DNA of 62,003 nt from Planctomycetia bacterium. Lineage in GTDB: Bacteria; Planctomycetota; Planctomycetia; Pirellulales; UBA1268. Both the position numbers and the translations under genes were made by a program. The first letter of the stretch is position 1, and each line of letters starts with the position of its first letter. The notes under the pieces are model-generated. The model saw only the letters and a list, made by a program, of their open reading frames with translations, was not told the DNA's origin and did not search any database. This document shows, in pieces, positions 18,802-28,327 of this stretch. The stretch is taken from the NCBI GenBank assembly GCA_021414115.1, contig JAIOPD010000067.1, positions 1-62,003 of the forward strand, written 5' to 3'.

Positions 18802-20202
18802 ATGCCAAGACCGGGCCCCGCGAATCCCTCAGCGCCCATCATGCCCGCGTCACCCTTGCCAGTCACCGGAATGACCGTCTTGTTTCGCAACCGCTCCAGG
18901 GCCGGCCGCATCGCGTCTTGGCTGCTCCTCACGATCCTGGCTGCGGCGGCCGTTGGTGGCTGGCTGGCGCTCGACCGCTGGCTGCTGGTGCGGCGGCCGA
19001 TCGTGGTCGGCATTCTGCACTCGCAGACCGGCCCGATGGCGGTCAGCGAGCGATCGATGATCGACGCCGAGGTGCTCGCCCTGGAGGAGATCAACCGGCA
19101 GGGTGGTCTGCTGGGACGACCGGTCCGCTGGGTGATCGCCGACGGCGCGTCGGATGGTCCGACCTTCGCGAGGCAGGCGGAGTCGCTGATCAGGGAGCAT
19201 GGCGTCGGCGTGATCTTCGGCTGTTGGACCAGCGACTGCCGCAAGAGCGTACTGCCGGTCGTCGAGGCACACGACCACTTGCTGGTCTACCCCATGGCCT
19301 ACGAAGGCCTGGAACTGTCACCCAACATCATCTACACCGGCGCCGCTCCGAACCAGCAAATCACACCCGCCGTCCAGTGGTGCCACGACACGCTGCAGGC
19401 CCGCCGTTTCTTCCTGGTGGGTTCAGACTACATCTGGCCTCACTGCGTCAACGCCATCGCCGCCGACCAAATTACGGGGCTCGGTGCGACGCTCGTCGGC
19501 GAGGCCTACCTTCCCTTCGGCAGCACCGACGCCGACGAGATCGCGGCCAAGATCTCTGCGGCGAAGCCCGATGTCATCCTGAGCACGGTCGTGGGCGACT
19601 CGGCCCTGCCGTTCGCCCGTGCCGTTCGCGCGGCCGGCATGCTACCGGAAACGACGCCGATCGTGACCTTCGCGGTGGCGGAAAACGAACTCCGGGCCCC
19701 GGCGGCCGCAGACATGACGGGCAACTATGCCGCGTGGAACTACTTTCAGAGCATCGAGCGGCCCGAGAATCTGACGTTCGTGAGGGCCTTCAAGGCCCGC
19801 TACGGCAGCGACCGCACGACCTCGGACGTGATGGTGGCCGCGTATGACAGCGTTCGCCTCTGGGCGCAGGCGGTCCGCGAGGCCGAGTCGGCCGACGTGC
19901 GGCCCGTTCGCAACTCGCTGCGGCACCAGAGCATGAACGCACCTGAAGGCATCATCGCCATCGACCCGGAAACACAGCACACCTGGCGGCCGGTGTTCAT
20001 CGGCCGGATCCGCGACGACGGGCAGTTCGACGTCGTCTGGACGAGCCGCACGGCGGTGCGACCGGTGCCATTCCCGATTTCGCGATCGCGGTCGGAATGG
20101 GAGGCATTCGTCGCCGATCTGCAGCGGGCCTGGGGCGGACAGTGGGCCAATCCCCGGGGAGGCCCGCCGAGCCGCCTCGCCTCACCGGAGGCCACACGAT
20201 GA
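18802..20202 (+). CDS. Membrane-anchored urea/amide-type periplasmic binding protein
   Basis: A type I periplasmic binding protein of 466 residues, related to UrtA and the amide-binding FmdD/AmiC group. The fold begins at [20 protein letters not shown], with [54 protein letters not shown] and [13 protein letters not shown]. Instead of a cleavable signal it has a membrane segment (about residues 38-60, [20 protein letters not shown]), so it is probably anchored facing the periplasm. The ATG at 18802 has AAGGAG 8 bases upstream. Its TGA overlaps the MCP start by 4 bases, so it is translated with the chemosensory operon. No transporter genes are present, so I infer a sensing rather than an uptake role; the ligand is unproven. 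Confidence 0.85.
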   Translation: MPRPGPANPSAPIMPASPLPVTGMTVLFRNRSRAGRIASWLLLTILAAAAVGGWLALDRWLLVRRPIVVGILHSQTGPMAVSERSMIDAEVLALEEINRQGGLLGRPVRWVIADGASDGPTFARQAESLIREHGVGVIFGCWTSDCRKSVLPVVEAHDHLLVYPMAYEGLELSPNIIYTGAAPNQQITPAVQWCHDTLQARRFFLVGSDYIWPHCVNAIAADQITGLGATLVGEAYLPFGSTDADEIAAKISAAKPDVILSTVVGDSALPFARAVRAAGMLPETTPIVTFAVAENELRAPAAADMTGNYAAWNYFQSIERPENLTFVRAFKARYGSDRTTSDVMVAAYDSVRLWAQAVREAESADVRPVRNSLRHQSMNAPEGIIAIDPETQHTWRPVFIGRIRDDGQFDVVWTSRTAVRPVPFPISRSRSEWEAFVADLQRAWGGQWANPRGGPPSRLASPEATR

Positions 20203-22208
20203 GCGGCTCTTCCCATGGCCAGGGCGGCCTGCGACGGTCGATCGCCGGCCGTCTTCTCTTTTGGTTCCTGGTGATCGCGCTGATCCCCTGCGCGATCCTG
20301 ACGGCGATCACCGCCCGGATTGCCGCGACCGCCCTCGAGAAGTCGGTCCGGGACAACCTCGTGCAGATCGCAGCCGGCAAGGCCAACGAGTTGGAGGCCT
20401 ATGCGTCGGAACGCGTCCGCGATGGCGCCGCCTTTGCCCGCGGACCGACGTTCGTGGAGGCGGTTCTTCGGCTCTCCGCCTGCGACTCCTCCGATGCCCT
20501 CCGGTCAGCGGGCGAATCCTTTCGCGAATACTTCATGTACGTCGCCAAGGCCTTCGACTACGCCGATCTGCTGCTCATCGACGCCCGCGGCCGCGTGATC
20601 TTCTCGCTGGGCGATGCCATTCCCTGCGGCGCTCCCCTGACGAGTGGTGTGCTGGCCTCATCCGAACTCTCCGCGGGCTTCGATCGCGCGCGAACGCTCC
20701 TCCAGTCGGACCTGTCGGGATTCCAGCCCTACGGCAAGTCGGCCACGCCCCTCGCCTTCGTCACCTGTCCGGTATTCGACGAGGGACGCGTCAGCGGCGT
20801 GCTGGCCCTCGGGATCGGAACGCAGCGGGTCTGGAAGATGCTCTCCGATCTCACCGGGCTCGGCGACACGGGTGAAATCGTCGCGGGTGAACTCACTGGC
20901 AACGCCGTGATGATCACGACACCCCTGCGGCATGCCGCGAATGCAGCGTTCCGGATGCGGATTCCGCTCGACTCGGAGCAGGCGACCGCCACGCAGAGGG
21001 CCGCGACCGGCGAGCGAGGCTACGGCCAGGCGACCGATTACCGCGGTGCCGATGTCGCCGCGGCCTGGTGCTACGTGCCGAGTTTTCGCTGGGGTCTGGT
21101 CGTCAAGCAGGACGCCGCCGAGGCGTTCGGTCTGGTCCGCTTTCAGCGGCTCGCGGTGATCGGGCTTTCACTGGCCACGATCCTGGGGGTGACGGCAGCG
21201 GCGCTCGTGGTCGCCCGCACGATCTCCACGCCCATCCGCACCGCCGTGGCCGTCGCCAACCAGGTGGCTGGCGGCGACCTGCGAGCCAACGTGGGCAGCA
21301 CGTCCGACGACGAGACCGGCGCGCTCCTCGCGGCCATCCAGACCATGACCAACGACCTCCGCGGCCTGATCGGCCGGATTCAGCACTCGTCGGTCGCGCT
21401 GATCTCGACGGCCACGGCGATCCAGGCCACGGCGAGCGAACAGCAGCAGGTGATCACCGACTACGGCGCCTCGACGAGCCAGGCCGTGGCGGCCGTCAAG
21501 CAGATTTCGGTCACCAGCCAGGAGCTGCTGCGAACGATGACCGAAATCAACGAGATGGCCGGCCACACCGGCACGATGGCGGCCGAGGGTCGCGTCAACC
21601 TCTCCGGCATGGACGGCACGATGCGGCAACTGGCCGCAAGCACCTCCTCGTTCGGCGCCAAGCTCGCCGTCATCAGCGAACGAGCCGCGAACATCAACCT
21701 CGCCGTGACGACGATCACCAAGGTCGCCGACCAGACCAATCTGCTTTCGATCAACGCCGCCATCGAGGCCGAGAAGGCGGGCGAATACGGCCTCGGGTTT
21801 CTCGTGGTGGCCCGCGAGATCCGCCGCCTGGCTGACCAGACCGCCGTTGCCTCCCTCGACATCGAGCGGATGGTCAAGGAGATGCAGTACAGCGTGTCGG
21901 CCGGCGTGATGGAGATGGACAAGTTCGCCGAGCAGGTGCGGACAGGCGTCCGCGAGATCGGCGACGTGGCCGCGAAACTCGGGGAGATCATCACGGCCGT
22001 GCAGGGCATCTCGGGCCGCTTCGGGCAGGTGACGGAGGGCATGCGGGCGCAATCCCAGGGTGCCGAGCAGATCCGCGAAGCGATGATCCGGCTCGCCGAG
22101 GGGGCCACCCGCACCGCCTCGTCGCTCAACGACTTCAACGGCGCCACGGTGCACCTCCGCGAGGCCGTCGGCGACCTCAAGGAGGAGGTGTCTCGCTTCA
22201 CGATTTGA
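20199..22208 (+). CDS. wspA: Methyl-accepting chemotaxis protein, WspA-like
   Basis: Transmembrane chemoreceptor of 669 residues: TM1 about 18-40, a periplasmic Cache-like sensor region about 40-312, TM2 about 316-340, HAMP about 340-395, then the cytoplasmic signalling coiled coil. The hairpin tip reads [20 protein letters not shown] then [20 protein letters not shown]. This matches the distinctive WspA wording ([22 protein letters not shown]), not motility receptors (EAARAGEQG, VVAEEVRKLA). The ATG overlaps the upstream stop (ATGA), and the next gene starts 6 bases after this stop. It probably receives input from the anchored binding protein (inference). Confidence 0.9.
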   Translation: MSGSSHGQGGLRRSIAGRLLFWFLVIALIPCAILTAITARIAATALEKSVRDNLVQIAAGKANELEAYASERVRDGAAFARGPTFVEAVLRLSACDSSDALRSAGESFREYFMYVAKAFDYADLLLIDARGRVIFSLGDAIPCGAPLTSGVLASSELSAGFDRARTLLQSDLSGFQPYGKSATPLAFVTCPVFDEGRVSGVLALGIGTQRVWKMLSDLTGLGDTGEIVAGELTGNAVMITTPLRHAANAAFRMRIPLDSEQATATQRAATGERGYGQATDYRGADVAAAWCYVPSFRWGLVVKQDAAEAFGLVRFQRLAVIGLSLATILGVTAAALVVARTISTPIRTAVAVANQVAGGDLRANVGSTSDDETGALLAAIQTMTNDLRGLIGRIQHSSVALISTATAIQATASEQQQVITDYGASTSQAVAAVKQISVTSQELLRTMTEINEMAGHTGTMAAEGRVNLSGMDGTMRQLAASTSSFGAKLAVISERAANINLAVTTITKVADQTNLLSINAAIEAEKAGEYGLGFLVVAREIRRLADQTAVASLDIERMVKEMQYSVSAGVMEMDKFAEQVRTGVREIGDVAAKLGEIITAVQGISGRFGQVTEGMRAQSQGAEQIREAMIRLAEGATRTASSLNDFNGATVHLREAVGDLKEEVSRFTI

Positions 22209-22214
22209 TTTCCC

Positions 22215-22685
22215 ATGCAACTCCTCACCTTTACCATCGCCGGCGAGGCCTACGCGATCGCGTCGCGGCGGGTGGTCGAGGTGCTGCCGCTCGTGCGGGT
22301 TCGCCCGATCCCGCACACGCCCGACTACGTCCGTGGCATCTTCACCTACCGCGGGCAGCTGGTGCCGCTGGTCGACCTCGGTCTGCGGCTCGGCACCGGG
22401 CCGCTGGCAGAGCGACTCAGCACCCGGGTGGTCGTCTGCGAGTTCACGATCGGGGGCGGGGAGCCGCAGCGGCTGGGAATCGTGGCGGAAAACGTGATCT
22501 CGATCTGCTCCTCCGAAGATGCCGACGCGTCGCTGCCATCTCTCGAGCTCCCTGACGCGCCATTCCTGGGACAGGTTCTGCGGATCGGCGGCCGCACCGT
22601 TCAGGTGCTTACCATCGACCACCTCCTGCCGACCGACGTGGCGAGCGGCTTGTTCCCCCTCCCGACGGCAACGCACGAATCATGA
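22215..22685 (+). CDS. wspB: CheW adaptor protein, WspB-like
   Basis: A single CheW domain of 156 residues that couples receptor to kinase. It begins MQLLTFTIAGEAYAIASRRV and carries the CheW core PHTPDYVRGIFTYRGQLVPL with VDLGLRLGTG. The stop overlaps the cheR start (ATGA). Order and type match WspB in the Pseudomonas Wsp cluster. Confidence 0.88.
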   Translation: MQLLTFTIAGEAYAIASRRVVEVLPLVRVRPIPHTPDYVRGIFTYRGQLVPLVDLGLRLGTGPLAERLSTRVVVCEFTIGGGEPQRLGIVAENVISICSSEDADASLPSLELPDAPFLGQVLRIGGRTVQVLTIDHLLPTDVASGLFPLPTATHES

Positions 22686-23917
22686 ACCTCACGGGCGTCG
22701 AACAGCTGCTGCGGGAGTGGATCGGGCTGGACGCCTCGACGATCGGCACGGCGGCGCTCGCGCGGGCCGTCCGCGGCCGCATGGCCGCCCTCGGCGTCGA
22801 CGATCCGGAGCGGTTCGCCGCCCTCGTGCGGGCCGACCGCGCCGAGCGTGATCGCCTCGTCGAGGAGGTGATCGTGGCCGAGAGCTGGTTCTTCCGCGAC
22901 CGGCAGGTATTCGACTTCGTGTCCGATTTCGCCGTCACGATCGCCGCGCTGCCGGGCCGCGGCCCGGTGCGGATTCTGTGCGCCCCGTGCGCTTCGGGCG
23001 AGGAGCCCTACTCCGTCGCCATGGCCCTCCTCGACGCGGGCCTGACACCCGGGCAGTTCGTGATCGACGCGATCGACGTGAGCCACGCGGCTCTCGACCG
23101 TGCCCAGCGCGGCCGCTATTCGGCCAACGCATTCCGCAACACCGACAACTCGTTTCGCGATCGCTGGTTCCAGGTCGACGGCGGCGGCGCGGTCATCGAC
23201 GACACGGTGCGGACGGGTGTGCGGTTCGCGTGGGCCAACCTCCTCGATGACGACTTCGGTACCGACCGGGATCGCTACGACGTGATCTTCTGCCGCAATC
23301 TCCTCATCTACCTCACGGCCGAGGCCCGGGGCCGCGTCGAACGAACCGTCGACCGGCTCCTGCGCCCGGATGGCATCCTCGTCCTCGGCGCCGCCGAGCC
23401 GCCGATCATGAAGGGCGACTGGATTCCCGCCGGTGGGGCCTCGGTATTTGCGCTGCGCCGCGGGATCCACCTGGTACCGCGAGCCACCACCGCGGCCGTG
23501 CGGCCCGTGCCTCCTTCGCCTCCCCGACCGCTCGCGGCCCGCCGCGACAGCGTGGCCCCGGCGCCGGTGGCGGACGCTGCCGAGGAGCCAACCCTCTCGC
23601 TGCAGGATGTGCTGGAGCGGGCGGGCGGCCTCGCCAACGAGCGCCGCTACCTCGAGGCCCTGGAGTTCTGCGAGCGGTCGCGGCCCCGGCTCGCCCCCGC
23701 GCCGGAACTGTTTTTCCTGATGGGCATGCTGCACCAGTCGCTCGGCGACCCTGACCGCGCGGAAGGCTGCTTCCACAAGACGCTGTACCTCGACGCGACC
23801 CATGAGGAGGCACTGCTCGCGCTCGCGTTGCTGGCCCGTCAACGCGGCGACGCGCGGATGGCCGAGACCTACCGCCAGTCCGCCGCCCGCGTGCTGGCCC
23901 GAAAGGTGGTCCCATGA
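22682..23917 (+). CDS. wspC: CheR-type methyltransferase with C-terminal TPR, WspC-like
   Basis: S-adenosylmethionine-dependent receptor glutamate methyltransferase of 411 residues. The N-terminal CheR helical domain contains ESWFFRDRQVFDF, the SAM site is ILCAPCASGEEPYSVAMALL, and YDVIFCRNLLIYL is the late CheR motif. An Ala/Pro linker (about 275-305) leads to a TPR region (about 310-405; LFFLMGMLHQSLGDPDRAEG, CFHKTLYLDATHEEALLALA). CheR plus TPR is the WspC layout. It overlaps both neighbouring genes by 4 bases, implying translational coupling. Its target is presumably the operon's own receptor. Confidence 0.9.
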   Translation: MNLTGVEQLLREWIGLDASTIGTAALARAVRGRMAALGVDDPERFAALVRADRAERDRLVEEVIVAESWFFRDRQVFDFVSDFAVTIAALPGRGPVRILCAPCASGEEPYSVAMALLDAGLTPGQFVIDAIDVSHAALDRAQRGRYSANAFRNTDNSFRDRWFQVDGGGAVIDDTVRTGVRFAWANLLDDDFGTDRDRYDVIFCRNLLIYLTAEARGRVERTVDRLLRPDGILVLGAAEPPIMKGDWIPAGGASVFALRRGIHLVPRATTAAVRPVPPSPPRPLAARRDSVAPAPVADAAEEPTLSLQDVLERAGGLANERRYLEALEFCERSRPRLAPAPELFFLMGMLHQSLGDPDRAEGCFHKTLYLDATHEEALLALALLARQRGDARMAETYRQSAARVLARKVVP

Positions 23918-24636
23918 CCAGGCATTCACGACCTGTCCCGGCATCGCTCGAGGCACCGATGCCTGAGTGCTGGCGGATCATCGGCGTCAGCGGCGACCGC
24001 AGCTGCCCGGAACTGCAGGCGTTCATCCACTGCCGCAACTGCCCCGTGCTCGCCGACGCAGCCCGCACGTTCTTCGATCGCGACGCCCCCGAGGGCTATC
24101 TCGATTCGTGGCGTGCCATCCTCGAGGAGCCCACGGCGCAGGCGGAACAGGCCGACACCAGCGTGCTCGTGTTCCGCGTCGATCGGGAGTGGCTCGCGCT
24201 GCCCTCCGCCGCGCTCGTCGAAGTGACCGCGTCCCGCACGCTGCACACGGTCCCACACCGGACCGGCACCGCACTGGCGGGGCTGGTCAACATCCGCGGA
24301 CAGCTGCAGCTGTGCGTGTCGTTGCACAAGATCCTGGGATTGTCGGGCGGGCCCGCCGGCGGTTCACCGCCGACGGGAGAGCCCGCCGAGGGGACGCCGC
24401 GGCTGATCGTCGTGGAACGCACCGCTCCCCAGAGCACGGAACGCTGGGTGCTGGGCGTCGACGACGTGGCGGGCGTGCATCGCGTCGGCCGCGGGGATCT
24501 CCGCCCGGTGCCCTCGACCGTGAGTCAGGCCGCGGCCCGCTGCTCGTCGGCCCTCTTCGAGTGGCAGGAGCGGACCGTGGCACTGCTCGACGAGTCACGG
24601 CTCTTCGATGCCCTTCGCGACATGGTGTCGCCATGA
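23914..24636 (+). CDS. wspD: CheW-like protein with Cys-containing N-terminus, WspD-like
   Basis: A 240-residue second CheW. The N-terminal ~75 residues carry a conserved-looking Cys block, CWRIIGVSGDRSCPELQAFI then HCRNCPVLADAA. The WspD family has the same type of block, and the cysteines could bind a metal (inference). The CheW domain follows from about residue 85 (FRVDREWLALPSAALVEVTA; LAGLVNIRGQLQLCVSLHKI). The ATG overlaps the cheR stop. Two different CheW proteins in one operon is normal for Wsp systems. Confidence 0.87.
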   Translation: MTRHSRPVPASLEAPMPECWRIIGVSGDRSCPELQAFIHCRNCPVLADAARTFFDRDAPEGYLDSWRAILEEPTAQAEQADTSVLVFRVDREWLALPSAALVEVTASRTLHTVPHRTGTALAGLVNIRGQLQLCVSLHKILGLSGGPAGGSPPTGEPAEGTPRLIVVERTAPQSTERWVLGVDDVAGVHRVGRGDLRPVPSTVSQAAARCSSALFEWQERTVALLDESRLFDALRDMVSP

Positions 24637-24651
24637 ACGGAGGCTGCCTCC

Positions 24652-26970
24652 ATGGCTGAAGACCTGAGCGGATTCTCGATGCTGGAACTGTTCCGGCTGG
24701 AGGCCGATAGCCAGACGGCCGTCCTCTCGGCGGGCGTTCTCGCCATCGAGGAACTGGAGAAGTCGCCCGAGACGGTCGAATCGATGATGCGGGCGGCTCA
24801 TTCGCTCAAGGGTGCGGCCCGAATCGTCGGCCTCGACCCCGCCGTCCGCGTTGCCCACGCGCTCGAGGACGTGTTCGTGGCGGCCGGCAAGGGCGTGTTT
24901 CGCGTCCAGGCCCGGCACGCCGACCGCCTGCTCGCCGGCATCGATTTTCTCGGGGCGATCGCCAAGGCCGACGACGCGCTCGCGCCGGACGGCCCCTGGC
25001 CCAAGCGCGCAGAACAACTCGTCGCAGAACTCGACGCGCTGCTCGCGGAACCGGCCGGGGGCATGGCCACCGATGCCGAAGCCGCGGCCAAGGCTCTCCC
25101 GGCGGCCCTCGTCCCGTCTACCGGCCCGTCTGCCATTTCGGAGACGGCCCCGGACACGCCCCTCGAGCCGATCGCGACGGCGGCTCCCGTGGCAGCCCCG
25201 GCGCGGCCCGCCGATCAGATCGATCGTGTCGTCCGCGTCTCGGCCGAGAGTCTCACGCGACTCGTGGGCCTCGCGGGCGAGTCCTTGGTCGAAACACGGC
25301 AGTTGCGGCCGTTCGTCGACGCGCTCCTGCAGCTCCGCGCCTCCGACGTCGACCTCTGCGACGCGATCGCGGCCCTCGACGAGAAGCTCAAGGCGGCCGA
25401 CGTGCCGGTGCCCGCCTCGATCACGGCCATGCTCACGACCATCCGCGAGCGGGCCGACGCCGGCCTCACGACCCTCACCCGCCATGTGGAGGATTTCGAG
25501 AGTTTTGCACGCCGCAACGAGGACCTCTCCAACCGGCTGCACCACGAGGTGATCGTGAGCCGCATGCGGCCGCTGGCCGACGGGATCCGCGGGTTCCCCA
25601 GACTGGTCCGCGACGTGGCGCGAACGCTCGACAAGCAGGTGCGGCTCGAAGTCCGCGGCGAGCAGACCGGCGTCGATCGCGACATCCTCGACAAGCTCGA
25701 GGCGCCGCTCTCGCACCTGATCCGCAACTCGCTCGACCACGGGATCGAACTGCCTGCGGCCCGCGAGGCCGCCGGCAAGCCCGGCACAGGCACGATCCGG
25801 CTCGAGGCGCGGCACCGGGCCGGCATGCTCCAGATCACGATCACCGATGACGGCCGCGGCATCGACGTCGAGCACCTGCGTGTAAAGGCCGTGGCCCGCG
25901 GCCTCGTGGCCCGGCAGGTCGCCGACCAGCTCACGGAACTCGAACTCCTCGAGTTTCTCTTCCTTCCCGGCTTCTCCACCAAGGACCAGGTGACGGAGAT
26001 CTCGGGCCGTGGCGTCGGGCTCGACGTGGTGCAGAGCATGGTGAAGAGCGTCGGCGGCAGCGTTCGCGTGGCCACGCAGCCCGGCCGCCAGACCGTGTTC
26101 ACGCTGCAACTGCCGATCACGATGTCGGTGATTCGGGCGTTGCTCGTCGAGATAGGTGGCGAACCTTATGCCTTCCCGCTGACGCGGATCGACCACATCC
26201 TCTTCTGCAAGGCCGGCGACATCCACACCGTCGAGGGCCGGCAATACTTCAACCGTGACGGCGTCTCGATCGGCCTGGTGATGGCGGCCCAGATTCTGGA
26301 AACGCCGGGAGCACCTCCCGCCGATCCGATGCCCGTCGTCGTGATCAGCGACCGTGGACAGCAGTTCGGGTTGATCGTCGACACCTTCCTCGGAGAGCGA
26401 GACCTCGAGGTTCGCCCCCTCGACCTGCGGCTCGGCAAGGTGCCGAATGTGAACAGCGCCTCGCTCCTCGAAAACGGCGATCCGGTGTTGATCGTCGACG
26501 TCGAGGATCTCGTCCGCTCGATCGACAACGTGCTCATGGGCCGCCGCCTCACGCGGGTCGAGTTCGAGCGGATGGCCGAGCAGGCCCGGCAGCGAAAACG
26601 GATTCTCGTCGTCGACGACTCGATCACGGTCCGCGAATTGGAACGGCAACTGCTGCAGGCCCGCGGGTTCGCCGTCGACGTCGCCGTCGACGGCATGGAC
26701 GGCTGGAACGCGATTCGCGGCACCCACTACGACCTCGTGGTCACCGACGTCGACATGCCGCGGATGGACGGAATCGGCCTGGTTTCGCTCCTCAAGGCCG
26801 ACCCTGCCCGCCGCGAGACCCCCGTCGTGATCGTCTCGTACAAGGACCGCGAGGAAGACCGCCTTCGGGGCCTCGATGCCGGGGCCAACCGCTACCTGAC
26901 GAAGAGCAGTTTCCACGACGAGACATTCGTCGATACGATCGTCGATCTGATCGGCGAGGCGACGGCCTAG
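24652..26970 (+). CDS. wspE: Hybrid histidine kinase CheA-REC, WspE-like
   Basis: Chemosensory kinase of 772 residues. Domains in order: Hpt with phosphorylatable His50 (MRAAHSLKGAARIVG), a long Ala/Pro linker (about 125-185) with no obvious P2 domain, dimerisation helices, an HATPase domain (HLIRNSLDHGIELP, DDGRGID and GRGVGLDVVQSMVKSVGGSV), the CheW-like P5 domain, and a C-terminal receiver (RKRILVVDDSITVRELERQL; phospho-Asp in VVTDVDMPRMDG; VSYKDREEDRLRGLDAG). The fused receiver is the WspE arrangement and may act as a phosphate sink. It starts 15 bases after wspD. Confidence 0.92.
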   Translation: MAEDLSGFSMLELFRLEADSQTAVLSAGVLAIEELEKSPETVESMMRAAHSLKGAARIVGLDPAVRVAHALEDVFVAAGKGVFRVQARHADRLLAGIDFLGAIAKADDALAPDGPWPKRAEQLVAELDALLAEPAGGMATDAEAAAKALPAALVPSTGPSAISETAPDTPLEPIATAAPVAAPARPADQIDRVVRVSAESLTRLVGLAGESLVETRQLRPFVDALLQLRASDVDLCDAIAALDEKLKAADVPVPASITAMLTTIRERADAGLTTLTRHVEDFESFARRNEDLSNRLHHEVIVSRMRPLADGIRGFPRLVRDVARTLDKQVRLEVRGEQTGVDRDILDKLEAPLSHLIRNSLDHGIELPAAREAAGKPGTGTIRLEARHRAGMLQITITDDGRGIDVEHLRVKAVARGLVARQVADQLTELELLEFLFLPGFSTKDQVTEISGRGVGLDVVQSMVKSVGGSVRVATQPGRQTVFTLQLPITMSVIRALLVEIGGEPYAFPLTRIDHILFCKAGDIHTVEGRQYFNRDGVSIGLVMAAQILETPGAPPADPMPVVVISDRGQQFGLIVDTFLGERDLEVRPLDLRLGKVPNVNSASLLENGDPVLIVDVEDLVRSIDNVLMGRRLTRVEFERMAEQARQRKRILVVDDSITVRELERQLLQARGFAVDVAVDGMDGWNAIRGTHYDLVVTDVDMPRMDGIGLVSLLKADPARRETPVVIVSYKDREEDRLRGLDAGANRYLTKSSFHDETFVDTIVDLIGEATA

Positions 26971-26982
26971 ACGGGAACTCAC

Positions 26983-27987
26983 ATGCGAATCGGCATCGTC
27001 AACGATATGCGGGCGGCCTGCGAGGCCTTGCGGCGGGTGGTCGACAGTCTGCCCGACCACGAGGTGGCCTGGACCGCCGGCAACGGGGTCGAGGCGATCG
27101 CGATGGCCAAACGCGACCGTCCCGACCTGATCCTGATGGATCTGCTCATGCCGCACATGGACGGCTCCCAGGCGACGCGGCAGATCATGGCCTCGTCGCC
27201 GTGCGCGATCCTCGTCGTGACCGCGACGGTGAGCGGCAACATCTCGCTCGTCTACGACGCGATGGGCTACGGCGCACTCGACGCCGTCGACACGCCGATG
27301 CTCGGTCCGGCCGGCGAGGTGAGCGGTGCGGGCGCCCTCGTCGAGAAGATCGGCACGATCGCCAAACTGGTGGGTGCGACCGCCGACCCCCGGCGCTCGC
27401 AGCGTGCGGCTGCCGGCTCGAGCCCGCCACGGCTTCTCGTGATCGGTGCCTCGACAGGCGGCCCCAAGGCCGTCTCCGATCTGCTCTTTCCGCTGCCGCA
27501 CGACTGGAACGTGGCCGTGATCGTCGTGCAACACGTCGATGTGGCGTTTGCGCCAGGGCTGGCGAAGTGGCTCGGCGACCGCACGGGCCGCCCGGTCCGC
27601 GTGGTGGAACACGGCCAGCAGCCGCTCGCCGGCGACGTGCTGGTCGCCGGCACCAACGATCACCTCGTGCTCTCGCCCGGCCGCACCCTGGAATACCGGG
27701 CCGAACCCCGCGAGATCTTCTTCCGTCCGAGCGTCGACGTCTTCTTCGAAAGCGTGGCGAACCACTGGCCGCAGACGGGCACGGGCGTAGTGCTCACCGG
27801 CATGGGACGCGACGGGGCGAAGGGGCTCCACAAGTTACGGACCCGCGGCTGGCACACGATCGTGCAGGACGAGGCCTCGAGCGTGGTCTTCAGCATGCCG
27901 AAGGCGGCGATCGAAGCGGGTGCCGCCTGCGAGGTGCTCGGCATCGGCATGATGGCCCGCGTGATCGCCGCACGAATGGCCGGCTAG
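26983..27987 (+). CDS. wspF: CheB-type methylesterase, WspF-like
   Basis: Receptor glutamate methylesterase of 334 residues. The N-terminal receiver opens MRIGIVNDMRAACEALRRVV, the wording typical of WspF, with the phospho-Asp in LILMDLLMPHMDG. The C-terminal esterase has the catalytic Ser in GASTGGPKAV, His in VVQHVD and Asp in LTGMGRDGAKG. It starts 12 bases after the kinase gene. It is the last gene of the operon here; in Pseudomonas the next gene would be wspR, which is absent. Confidence 0.92.
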   Translation: MRIGIVNDMRAACEALRRVVDSLPDHEVAWTAGNGVEAIAMAKRDRPDLILMDLLMPHMDGSQATRQIMASSPCAILVVTATVSGNISLVYDAMGYGALDAVDTPMLGPAGEVSGAGALVEKIGTIAKLVGATADPRRSQRAAAGSSPPRLLVIGASTGGPKAVSDLLFPLPHDWNVAVIVVQHVDVAFAPGLAKWLGDRTGRPVRVVEHGQQPLAGDVLVAGTNDHLVLSPGRTLEYRAEPREIFFRPSVDVFFESVANHWPQTGTGVVLTGMGRDGAKGLHKLRTRGWHTIVQDEASSVVFSMPKAAIEAGAACEVLGIGMMARVIAARMAG

Positions 27988-28044
27988 GCAGATCCGGCCT
28001 TGATAGATCGCTTGCGCGAGGCGACGCTCACACCGACCCATATC

Positions 28045-28080
28045 TTGACATCAAAGCATCAGCACGCTTATGCTTTGATG
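28045..28080 (+). promoter_or_regulatory. vapBC promoter and overlapping operator
   Basis: TTGACA (28045-28050) and TATGCT (28069-28074) are 18 bases apart, a strong sigma-70 type promoter. An 11-bp perfect inverted repeat, CATCAAAGCAT (28049-28059) and ATGCTTTGATG (28070-28080), spans both elements. A bound antitoxin dimer there would block RNA polymerase, as expected for autoregulation. The predicted transcription start (about 28081) is adjacent to the ATG at 28082, so the mRNA is probably leaderless. Confidence 0.75.
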
Positions 28081-28081
28081 C

Positions 28082-28327
28082 ATGCGAACGACACTGTCTC
28101 TCGACGATGATGTCGCTGCTCGGATCGAGCAGCTGCGGCAAACGCTCGACAAACCTCTCAAGGAAGTCGTGAACGAGGCCCTCCGGCGGGGCCTTGCCGG
28201 GATGCACGAGCCCCGCGTGCGCGCCCCGTATCGCACGCAACCGGCTGACTTGGGTCGGTGCCGCCTGCCGAATGTCGATGACGTCGCCGCCGCGCTGGCA
28301 GCCGCCGAAGGCGAAGGCCACCGATGA
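28082..28327 (+). CDS. vapB: VapB-type ribbon-helix-helix antitoxin
   Basis: An 81-residue antitoxin. The N-terminal ribbon-helix-helix MRTTLSLDDDVAARIEQLRQ, then KEVVNEALRRGL, should bind the inverted repeat just upstream. The C-terminal region (about 45-81) would wrap the toxin. The stop overlaps the toxin start by 4 bases (ATGA). It lies right after the Wsp-like operon but has its own promoter. Confidence 0.85.
   Translation: MRTTLSLDDDVAARIEQLRQTLDKPLKEVVNEALRRGLAGMHEPRVRAPYRTQPADLGRCRLPNVDDVAAALAAAEGEGHR

Noticed and set aside
18802-20202. Binding protein as part of a urea ABC transporter (urtABCDE)
   Set aside because: No permease or ATPase genes are adjacent, and its stop overlaps the chemoreceptor start, so a sensory role is more likely.
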